DNA of 64,000 nucleotides from Spongilla lacustris (Eukaryota > Porifera > Demospongiae > Spongillida > Spongillidae): positions 17,501 to 81,500 of the forward strand of contig OX442422.1 of NCBI GenBank assembly GCA_949361645.1, given 5' to 3'. Shown piece by piece: positions 11,686 to 22,000 of this stretch (positions are counted from its first letter, which is position 1; each line of letters begins with the position of its first letter). Below the pieces are notes generated by a model that was not told the origin of the DNA, did no database searches, and saw nothing but the letters and a program-made list of their open reading frames with translations. The position numbers and the translations under genes were made by a program.

Positions 11686-14600
11686 CAGGTCGGACAACTC
11701 GAGAAGTTCCCCAAATGCGTGCAACTCAAGTATCTCCCGAACCATTCACAGCCAAACAGTTCCGTAAACACTTCCTGGTAAAGGGGAAGGAACTACTATA
11801 ACAACTCAAAAATATTCAGTTGAAGCCTCGTACTAAAGAGGCTACGATGATTTGAAGTTTATGAATAATTCTAATTAATTATTCAAACCTTTACGTAGTA
11901 ACCAATCGCTCACCTATACTGGTAATAAAGCGCTATGCTATGAAGTACAACAAGTATGCGTCATACCAATATTATTTAAATGGTTTGGCTGTGAACCTGT
12001 GCAGAGTTATAAACGGTTATAGCATAGGTTGTTCACTATAATTAGGCACAGGCTATAACTAGCTTGGCCGCATAACCACAACCACAACAATTAAAATTCA
12101 TTGACATGTGTATTTAATTGACACAGTGGAGTTACTTCTTTGTCGCGATTTCACGAGTGTATACGTGGCATGTAAGTAATTGATCAGCATCAAATAACAC
12201 AACCGATCGCAAGCAGCGGAGACATTGCAAGTTGTGATCAATTCAGTAAGCCAATGATGTGCAATCATATTAACTGCATGCAAAATAGCACAGGTTCGTG
12301 GAATGACGGCCGTGCAGCGTATCAAATACAACACATAGTATGACAGTGGCATTGAATTCAGCCAGGGCAATGTTATCCTTTCATCAAATCTGCATGTACA
12401 GGCATGTGTGTTGCATATGTTTGATATCATTCTAGCTAGTACAGTGGAAACCGCGGTACATGACATTAAAATTTTTTTCCTGCTCTTCAATGTTTGGAAT
12501 TAGTTTTAACAATAATGGTATGAACTAATGAAATTCTAACAATCCAGTTTGGTTGGCAAACTAGTTGTCAACAAGAGTTTGAAATTGAAACTTGTCACGT
12601 GACGTCTTGGTTTCTATTTTTGGAAATGTGTGCCCCTCGCTCAGCAAAAGTAATTCTAGCTCATTTCTCCTCCGTTCGGAAACGGATGAGGCTGAACGTT
12701 GGCATATAACTACCACTCACATAGCTATATCACTTGGTCGGGCCAGATGTTGAATGCGGTAAACAGTTTGAGGACAGCGGCTGCAAATGTGCTGTTTTAG
12801 GGGGAGACGCGTTTAGCTGTTTGTCTCGTATCGCGTTGTGTTTATGCTACCGTAAGTTCACAGTGCCTAGAAAACAGATATGTCTATCTGAAACGCTCGT
12901 TTAATGTCAACTTTGGTTTACTTTGTCGCAAAAAAGTTTGCCTCGAAAGGTTGGGTCCTAAAAGTCAGCCATTTTCAGATGAATAACATTACAATTATTT
13001 ACATTATTGTGGTTATCGTTGTTATGAGTGAAGCGAACAAGCTGAAAACGGCTACCACGAAGAGCTAGCAAAGAGGTACTGCCACTTTGGGAAGGTTTGA
13101 AACAAAGGAATGCTCCAAGGGGAAACCCCAAAGCTGCAGGTTTTAAGAAATAGTGAGCAAAGAACTGGAATCGTTAGCTCAGGATTGATGCTAGGGCACT
13201 CGCACTGAGAATGTACTACATTGAACTGAGCACTCTTTGCATTAATCAGAGAAATTACCTCGCTCATGCAGTTCGATGTAGTACATTCTCAATGCGAGCA
13301 TCGATCCTAGCATCAATGTCAGACAGGTTTGGCATGTGCTGGGCTAACGATTCCAGTTCCTTGCTCGTTATTTCTGAGTAATAAGATGCAGTCCTTTGAA
13401 TTCGACTCGTCAACTTGATAGATTTAACGATTGCCTCTTCAAACCTGCAGCTCTGGGATTTCCCCTTGGAGCACTATTTTTTTTCTTTCAAACTTTCCCA
13501 AAGTGGCAGTACCTCTTTGTTAGCTCTTCGTACTAGCCCGCGTAATACTGGACCTTCCGTTTGGTTCTGAAATGAACCGTTATCCGCTTGTTCGCTTCTT
13601 CCAACTTCACTCATAACAACGGATAACCACAATAATGTAAATAATTTCTGAAAATGGCTAACTTTTAGGACCCAACCTTTCGATGCAAACTTTTTTGCGA
13701 CAAAGTAAACGAAAGTTGACATTAAAGGAGCGTTTCAGATAGAAATACCTGTTTTCTACGTACTGTGAACTTACGGTAGCATAAACACAACGCGATACGA
13801 GGCAAACAGCTAAACGCGTCTCCCCCTAAAACAGCACATTTGCAGCCGCGGTCCTCAAACTGTTTACCGCATTCAACATTTGGCCCGACCAAGTGATGTA
13901 GTTATGTGCGTGGTAGTTATATGCCAACGTTCAGCCTCATCCGTTTCCGAACGGAGGAGAAATGAGCTAGAATTACTTTTGCTGAACGAGGGGCACACAT
14001 TTCCAAAAATAGAAACCAAGACGTCACCTGACAACTTTCAATTTCAAACTCTTGTTGACAACTAGTTTGCCAACCAAACTGCATTATTAGAATTTCGTTA
14101 GTTCATACCATTATTGTTAAAACCAATTCCAAACATTGAAGAGCAGGAAAAAAATTTTAATGTCATATATCATGGTTTCCACTGTAGTCACTATATATGT
14201 ACCACCGCAAATTAAATAATCATCACGCGCGCTATGCGCTGCAATAACATCTAAGGTTGTTAGCTCATTAACTTTTAATTCTCCATATCTATCGGCTCTT
14301 TTATGCAATCCTCATCATTCTTTGTGGCATTATTACAATATCACTATAGTATGCGTAATAAAATTTGTGTGTCTGTGCGTTACCTCCAACACCCTGATCT
14401 AACTCGGGTTAGTAGGTGTAATACTTCGGTCTATAACACCACTGCGGATTGAAATTAACAGTTCTAAATCAGTTTTGAGTTTAAAGAAATCATGTATGAA
14501 CCCTCGCTGAGTGTTTGTTTTACCATATGAAGTCTGATGGCGGTGCTCAAGCAGTGATATGAAAACGTTATTTACGCGCGCTTTTGGCGCGATCGCTGCT

Positions 14601-14774
14601 TTGTCGTCTATTTATCATAACATGAAGATTAAACGAGCGCTATTTGTTTAAATTTTATATGTACAACTATTTATAATACCCAACAAGCCTGTTCAATCAA
14701 ATTGAGCACTGAACATTCGGTGCGGAAAATAATTCATGAACAATTTTGGGGAACTTCTCGGGTTGTCCGACCTG
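11686..14774. mobile_element. nested element with CAGGTCGGAC ends, TA target
   Basis: Terminal inverted repeats of about 30 bp (CAGGTCGGACAACTCGAGAA and its inverse with one or two mismatches) are flanked by TA on both sides (11684-11685, 14775-14776), as in Tc1/mariner insertions. It lies inside the 11291-15361 element and itself carries the 12442-14184 element. No coding sequence is seen. Confidence 0.75.
12442..14184. mobile_element. 1.74-kb foldback element, CAGTGGAAACC ends
   Basis: Long inverted arms (about 12442-13300 and 13320-14184) with ends CAGTGGAAACC and GGTTTCCACTG flanked by TA. The same end sequence is found on the element at 28600-30087, so both belong to one family although the interiors differ. 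It has no transposase frame, and it is the innermost of three nested insertions. Confidence 0.85.
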
Positions 14775-14856
14775 TAGTGCAACAATCGAAGCGTCGCAAA
14801 GCAACGTAAAGCTAGTAAGCCACGGATACACCTGGTACTAAGTAACATGCATGAGC

Positions 14857-14897
14857 TCACGTCACTACCGGTACTAGTAGTACCGGTAGTGACGTGA
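14857..14897. repeat. perfect 41-bp palindrome
   Basis: Two 18-bp arms around TAGTA, perfectly complementary, each with a TGACGTGA/TCACGTCA core resembling a CRE half/full site. It lies between the ends of two nested transposons, so it may be transposon sequence. Confidence 0.8.
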
Positions 14898-15789
14898 AGT
14901 CTAGAATGGTCACAGTGAGTCACGCCTCACGCGAGCAAGCCCCGCCTGCTATTGTTTAAACGAGTACTTTACCGAGTCATGAACGATAATGCGTGCCGTT
15001 CTTCAAAATCTTGTTGGAGCACCGCAAACTTTAATTGATGGGCAGGGATGTAATATTCGATAGGCCTACAGCCTGTACATTACATCATGGCACGAGAGAC
15101 TGAGTATCGCGATACAAGTGAAACAGCGTCTCCAGCTGCAAGCGACAAAGTGACAACATCTATAACAGCGATCTGCAACGAAGCCTACTTGCAATTTGTA
15201 ATATCATTTTCATTTTATTAGGTGTGGTCATTACGTAATGATTTTTAAGGGGCGTGGTCGAAGGCGGAGGGGGGGGGGGGGGGCCTTGATTTTAAGAATT
15301 TTTAGGATGGTGTCTATAACTTTTTTTTTTGCCCCCCCCCCCCCCCCCCCCCCCTCTCTCAGAAGGAAGTGAAGATATACTGAACAGGGAACATGGGTAA
15401 GGGGAGAGTGGGATGAAGGAAGGAATCTCTGCTTACTTAAGTTGCAAGACAACAGCTCCTACAACAATGGCCAGCAGGAAAGAAGAGCACTTGAAGACAT
15501 ATAAATGCAGAAGTCATAGACAAAGTACAAGCTGAGGCCACTGCTCACATAGTACAGCTGCAACCATGGAGATGTTAGTTACCACACCACCCATGAATAC
15601 TTACGTAGGGATGTACTTGGCTGAATGACAGAGGGAAGTGTTCGGTGAGGTATGGTAGCAGCTGTTGGAGGAGGCACAAAGGGATAAGATGTGAGACAAT
15701 CCATAGTAGAGCACCACAACTTTTGCCATGACCCTCTCAAATCCTTTTCATTTTTCAGCAATCTAATAGGGCTCATTGAGATTAGTTAT

Positions 15790-16441
15790 TATGCACAGTT
15801 TCACTTTCGGATACACTTCGGCTAATTGACAATATTTTGTCAACTTCGTAAGCGCCACGAAATTTTGTGATCACTATGACTGTTTTGCAAAGCTACAGTA
15901 ATGTGTCCATAAGGTTTTGATTGAAACTGTTACTAACACTAGAATGCACTCACCTCATGGGTGTACACATATGTATGTGTTGTGTGAAAACCTTAATAAA
16001 CTTAATATTTTGACTAGTTGTTTTACACTTCTCAAATTATCCCTATTCATTTCTCTATTTCAATTTAACCCCATGACAAGATAGGTTATGAAGTAGTTAA
16101 TGCATTAAAATTAATTTAGGGTATCCGTTCCGCTAGTAAGTTATAAATTGATTTGTGTCAAAAACATTATGCTTCTTTGAGCTGCCGCTTGACCACAAAG
16201 TTTACACAGACGTAACGATGCTATTAAAACAGACGTAACTTCGATAGAAGGGCGTAGCCCAAGTTGCAAAAGAACGGGAAGGTCACGTTGCACGCTGCGC
16301 TACGCTTGCTAATATGCACTTCTAGCACGCATGACACTTCGATCCCGATACAACAATAGTAGCGCTCTATAAAGCATAGCAAAACTGTACGTGCTATATT
16401 TATCTACTCATATACATGTGCACACAAAGGATCACACCTGA
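15790..16441. other. no gene seen
   Basis: AT-rich sequence upstream of the truncated copy; no equivalent of exon 13 or of any earlier exon of the intact gene can be found here. Confidence 0.4.
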
Positions 16442-17306
16442 CAGTGGCGTCGGAAGGAGATTATAGTAGGGGGGGCGCTAAGTTGCCGCCCCGGGGAGGG
16501 TGCGGGAGGGGGGCACCCCTCCCGCCCAGCTAGGGGGTATGGGGGAGCGCTGTGAGCTCCCCCATCGGGGTCTGGGGCGGAGCCCCAGAAGCCAACGCTT
16601 TTTGCTTTAAAAAAAAACTCCAAAATCTACATAAAAAAGCGGCGGCCACGCAAGAGACCTAGGCCTTTATTATACATGTAGCTACAGTACGTGTGCTAAG
16701 CCCCCACAAAAAAAAAATGGCTGGTGTTTAAACGAGCGTATCGTCGTAATCATAGCGCGGCTAACGCGTACCTGTTTCTGGAAAGAAATGGTGCTCTGAC
16801 AAGATTTTGAAAAACGGCGCGCAGCAGCGCTCGAGATTACTATACAATACGTTCGTTCTTTCGCTGTTACTTAAAGCTACATGTATATGAAAGAAGTACA
16901 TGTAAAATTGGTGCAAACATGCAAGCAACATCACATTTACTCATATATATAGTCACCGCACGGCTTTTATGGAATAAATTTGCTGACTCTGCGATACGCA
17001 ATCCAACTAGCAATTAATTAAATTAGTATGGTAGTTAACCCATAGATTTTAGAGACTCTAATATCTATGTTAACCCTACGCGAGTGGGAATTGGCAGCTG
17101 TTAGCTTCACTGAAATGTTGTACAAGTTAATTGATTGTGCTGCGTGGATGTTCGATCGTAATTGGCACCACAAGCAGTGTTACTTAGCATTGTGAATAAA
17201 ATTAACCCCAGCCAATAATGGGGGGGCGGAATGATACGTTCGCCCCCCCTTTATCCCTGCAGGGGGGGCGATAGCCCCCTCTGCCCCCCCGGTTCCGACG
17301 CCTATG
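16442..17306. mobile_element. MITE-like element with GGCGTCGGAA ends
   Basis: Inverted ends CAGTGGCGTCGGAAGG and CATAGGCGTCGGAACC, each followed inward by a G-rich run and CCCC blocks. CAGTGGCG ends are typical of hAT-like non-autonomous elements. I see no clear target duplication, and no coding sequence. Confidence 0.55.
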
Positions 17307-17323
17307 CCGTGACCATATGTGTA

Positions 17324-17514
17324 GTGCTGTAGCAACAACAACAAAAAAACTAACTAACTGCTCAGTCCAACTTGAAGGGCTCTTCGAGCGATACAGTATC
17401 ACTAAGCCTGTAGCCTGCCCACTGCTACAGGCTTAGTGATGCTGTATCGCTCGAAGAGCCCTTCAAGTTGGACTGAGCAGTTTGTTAGTTTTTTTGTTGT
17501 TGTTGCTACAGCAC
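17324..17514. mobile_element. near-perfect 191-bp hairpin MITE
   Basis: Starts GTGCTGTAGCAACAACAACA and ends with its inverse. The arms (about 90 bp) pair almost without mismatch around a loop of about 9 bases (CTGCCCACT) near 17418. High arm identity implies recent insertion or ongoing conversion. No target duplication is obvious. Confidence 0.85.
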
Positions 17515-17636
17515 ATGCTTTGCATGTCAGGCACACGCACACACACACACACACACACACGTTTGAGAGGATCTGCTGAGCTTGCTTTGGGAAGTTTACA
17601 TTTGTTATTTGCCTAGGTAGAGCTTACCTTGAATTA

Positions 17637-17690
17637 CTACTGATGGATTGTATGTACTACCTGGTGGCATGACTGTGAATTGTTTAACTG
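17637..17690 (-). CDS. isolated exon-like segment
   Basis: The minus-strand frame reads FTVMPPGSTYNPSVVIQ and ends at a good donor (CAAG|GTAAGC). The ending resembles exon 2 of the secreted protein at 8400-9197 (NPASAQIKVTSNLQ, then CAAG|GTAAGC). It may be the remnant of a related gene. A cysteine-rich open frame at 17684-18037 overlaps in another frame and could not be joined to it. Confidence 0.25.
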   Translation of the reverse strand, partial: QLNNSQSCHQVVHTIHQ

Positions 17691-18036
17691 CTGATTGCAG
17701 AACACACACTCACTAAATAAACGTGATTTCTATACGTTCTGTCCTTTCCAAAGCTGCATTTTAAAAAAATCTGGCAGATCTGCATAGGAACGGTTGCAAA
17801 ACAATTATCACAACATGCAGATGATTCTTTTCTCACAGGTCCAGCACACGGCATGACATGGAGATACCTCCACTCATCGCATTCATTGAGCCAATGCTGC
17901 ATGTTGGTATATGCAAAACACATGCCACACGAGTAGCATTTACCCTGCATGGTTCCAGCATTGCGCTGGGCTGTAGCATGTTGTTGGCTAGCTCCATACA
18001 CAACCTTTGCACTCCTGCTATTGTTCCACAAAACCA

Positions 18037-18795
18037 CATGGCCTCAGCATATGATGATGCTTCCACATGGCCTCAGCATATGATGATGCCTCCACATGGC
18101 CTCAGCATATGATGATGCCTCCACATGGCCTCAGCATATGATGATGCCTCCACATGGCCTCAGCATATGATGATGCCTCCACATGGCCTCAGCATATGAT
18201 GATGCTTCCACATGGCCTCAGCATATGATGATGCCTCCACATGGCCTCAGCATATGATGATGCTTCCACATGGCCTCAGCATATGATGATGCCTCCACAT
18301 GGCCTCAGCATATGATGATGCCTCCACATGGCCTCAGCATATGATGATGCTTCCACATGGCCTCAGCATATGATGATGCCTCCACATGGCCTCAGCATAT
18401 GATGATGCCTCCACATGGCCTCAGCATATGATGATGCCTCCACATGGCCTCAGCATATGATGATGCCTCCACATGGCCTCAGCATATGATGATGCCTCCA
18501 CATGGCCTCAGCATATGATGATGCCTCCACATGGCCTCAGCATATGATGATGCCTCCACATGGCCTCAGCATATGATGATGCCTCCACATGGCCTCAGCA
18601 TATGATGATGCCTCCACATGGCCTCAGCATATGATGATGCCTCCACATGGCCTCAGCATATGATGATGCCTCCACATGGCCTCAGCATATGATGATGCCT
18701 CCACATGGCCTCAGCATATGATGATGCCTCCACATGGCCTCAGCATATGATGATGCCTCCACATGGCCTCAGCATATGATGATGCCTCCACATGC
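18037..18795. repeat. 29-bp minisatellite, about 26 copies
   Basis: Unit CACATGGCCTCAGCATATGA followed by TGATGCCTC. Nearly identical copies with one common C/T variant (GCCTC or GCTTC). It lies about 250 bp beyond the stop codon of the beta-helix gene. As 29 is not a multiple of 3, no single frame is conserved. Confidence 0.95.
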
Positions 18796-19043
18796 CTCCA
18801 CATGCACCATTGTGCTTTGGTGGTGTGGTCCTACTAATAAGCCATTGGTTCTGCTTGATTGTTGCAATGCATCAGTTTACACACTGGTACATGATGTTGT
18901 TGTTTACCGTTGCCATGGGCTCGTGATTAGTAAGGATGACGCAATTAAACAGGATAATGATGTAGGGTAAAGAGATTAAAACACATTGACAAAGCAATGA
19001 ATATGTATATACATTATCTCATGACTCTATTATACATGCAGGA

Positions 19044-22000
19044 TCAGGTTTTCACAAGCTTTGTATCAACAGAGCCGTACGTATTACCCTGTTCGTTGAT
19101 GACAACTGATAGCTCCACATTACTGACAACACTTGCTGACACCGCACTTTTAAACAGTTCATCCATCTCTGGGTCCCCAGGCCTTCTTATCAGCTGCTTC
19201 TTACTTCTAAGGCGATCCCTGTACAGTGGACAAGTTAACTAGCTCCACTATTTACAAGTACTCCAAATAGTACCCACCTGGCCATCAAAACCGTCCACAC
19301 AAGGATAGAGACAAGCATGACGAGGAGAGGGGTATAGTAGAAGGGCGTGAGGAATAGGACCAGGGAGGAGAGGGCGTTGCCATGGCAGTCACCTGACCCA
19401 GTTGGGAGGTAGACGGCTCCAAAGGTTTCCTGAATGTTCTGTGTCATTCTAATGAATGTCAGGACAGCCACATCGACCAATAGGATTGCTTCAACCAAGG
19501 TGTGGGCGTGCTGCTTATATGGCTTGATAAATAGTGTGACTGTGCCAAAGATGGCAACGAGAAAGATGGCAGGATACTAGGGGAGGAGGGGGAGGAGGGA
19601 GGAATGTGGGGAGCAGGGGAGAGGAAGGTAGATGAAGGGAGAGGGTTAACACCTCACTACCAGTGGCATATCCACGATTTCAATCCGGGGGGGGGGGGGG
19701 GGTTACTAAAAGAACATGGGGGGAGGGTCCCACACAAAGTGGTAGTTGGTTTATGAAGCCCCCTTCCCCCCCATGGTCTCACACACACAACTGTACACTT
19801 AATTATTGGTAGTAGCTATGGCTGTGGAGATTGTTCAGTACCTGGAGCACACTTACTGCTATATATACTATTAATTCACTGTTGGGTACAAGGAGTTAAT
19901 GTTATGTAACAGCTGGACCCAGCACTGAGGCATCAAGCCACGTCATACAGTAGGATTTACATTAGGCCAATATCTTACTACCCCCACATACCTCTTATCT
20001 CATACCCCATACCCCATACCCCATACCCCATACCCCATACCCCATACCCCATACCCCATACCCCATACCCCATACCCCATACCCCATACCCCATACCCCA
20101 TACCCCATACCCCGCTTCTTGGGAAGGACACAGCCATGAGCACAGCCAACAGTCTCCGGCACAGCTCCACACTCCCCCACCACCTCCACTCCTCCCTGAA
20201 GCCATGAGAGGTGGCCTCAATGCACCGGTACAGCCAGTGTGGACGCTGGAGGAACAAAGGGATGTTTGGGGGCGTAACTATGGTGACGTAACTAGTCTAT
20301 GGTGATGTAACTATGGTGACCCTAACCTGCAGGCCGTGCACATGATAGAGCAGTGGGAGGGGTACCATGGTGACACAGAGGCCCAGTACAAAGATGGCGG
20401 CCGTTGCCAGGGCGATGTGCCAGCCTTCAAAGCAACGGACACTGCCACTAACAAACCAGAGCTTTGGGGACAAATGATGGGATTTGGGAAGGGGGAGGAG
20501 AGAGAGGAGTGGTTGGGAGGAAGGGACATCGTTGATTACAATTATAGGTTTTGTAAAGGTACACATACCAGTGTTGTATTTCCACCTTCTGTCGGGAGGG
20601 AGGGGCAGTTGAGGACAGACATGCAGGTGTGCACAGTGTGGGTGTAGGTGAGGATGGTGACCCACCAGATGCCTTGGTATGGGGCCCTCAAAGATCTGAA
20701 ACAAGTAGAGTGAGAGAGTTGAGGTAGGTGTGTGAGGTGTGGTATGTGTGTGGTGTGTGTGAGGTGTGGTGTGTGAGGTATGTGTGAGGTGTGTGTGAGG
20801 TGTGGTGTGTGTGTGGTGTGTGTGCACGGTGGTCTGCTCTCATTGAACGCGTGGAAACTAAGCCCTACGCCCCGAAAAATTGAAATGGTTACGTACACCC
20901 ATAGCAACGAACCTGACAACCGATGCCTTTTAGAACCAGCTGTGCACGGGGTACATAAAACGTAATCAACACCTAAAAGCCATACTAGCAGTGATAAACA
21001 CCTTTGAACTATATTGTAAGCAAAAATCACGTGGCCTGGTGTTGCCAACTGTCGGCTCTGGTACTTCAAACCTATCAACTTACGCACGGCGATCACCGAC
21101 TACATGTGTTCAAAAAACTACAACGACGCTCGGTGACTGAATTGGAACATGCCAAAGCTATCACGGTAAAGTTAGTTGTTTGTACTGTCGTATTTTGGTA
21201 AAGGTTAGTGGCAACGCATTTTCTGAAGTAGATTTCTAGCCTTTGAAAATCCACCATTTTGGTGTCTTTTTGGGGGTGGGGGAATTAATATTTGCGCAAT
21301 GAAGTGAGTTTTAACAGAGCGTTTAAAATATAGCCTTACATTTCTTTTGGTCTAAATTTGACTCCATGCTCGTATGTAAATAGATTGAGCTTGAACTGAA
21401 TTATTATTTATTCTTTACTCTCTTGGCTGGAGGGGGTATGGCAGCTACCAATTGTGGCTCAATACTTAGTAAGTGTTCTTGTACAATGCGCATCAGGTTC
21501 AGCATGTGGTTGTGGATTGGAGCAAATGTCAAGCCAAGAATTTTGCATGAATTGACTTGGCCCCTGAAAAGGAGGCTGTTTCTCCTTTGGGGTTATCGCC
21601 AACAATTTGGCTGGATATGTGGTGCATCCTTTCCTCACCAGCTAGACAGATTCCTGATGATTTGAGCCACCTGAAACATCAGTGAGTTAGAATTGAGCCT
21701 TTGCTGTATGTTGTGACACACCGCCTTAGAAGCCTCAGTGTATTCCAAGGTATGGCAAGCCCAGCCTTAATCGCCGGCAATACATGTACCTGAACTTCAG
21801 TCCATGATGAGTAGGCAGCTGTAGTTTAGCTCTGGTGACATGCACGAATGTTATTGGCAGAAGTGAGTGTATATATTATGTAACCTCTGTACAAGTCATT
21901 GACATTCACTTAACTGCTTCCCCTATAGCAAGTTGTATGATGGCTTTGTCAGGACTAGCTGGTAGAGATTACCCTCTTCAGCAAACTCGTTGCTTGCTTC

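Larger units (their letters stand above)
11291..15361. mobile_element. 4.07-kb composite element with 8-bp target duplication
   Basis: Flanked by GAAGGAAG direct repeats (11283-11290 and 15362-15369). The intact paralogous intron has this region without the insert (GAAGGGAAG near 23883-23891), which acts as an empty site. Ends are inverted and G-rich: a run of G, then a shared AGACACCATCC about 20-25 bases in on both sides. The 8-bp duplication suggests a hAT-like origin. It contains two further elements nested inside each other (11686-14774 and 12442-14184). No transposase is visible. Confidence 0.75.
9584..15661 (-). pseudogene. truncated copy of beta-helix/multi-TM gene
   Basis: This is a partial duplicate of the 3' half of the gene at 19044-34147. 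The exons equivalent to 14 to 17 appear in order: 15605-15661 (57 nt, same length and sequence type), 15437-15557, 9704-9830 (127 nt, same length) and the first bases of the next at about 9584-9612. The exon-15 copy lacks 25 nt relative to the intact exon, which shifts the frame within a transmembrane segment. The last exon is cut after about 30 nt, where the MITE at 9232-9585 begins. Intron sequence is also shared with the intact gene (for example 11265-11290 with 23870-23890), so this is a genomic duplication, not a retrocopy. The intron between the exon 15 and 16 copies has grown to 5.6 kb by transposon insertion. Confidence 0.85.

Noticed and set aside
13052..13722. Possible transposase in the 12442-14184 foldback element
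   Set aside because: The frames are short, lie symmetrically in the two arms and show no catalytic motif.
21423..21665. Transposase core in the CAC-ended element
   Set aside because: Frames on both strands were read for a DDE-like pattern; none could be supported.
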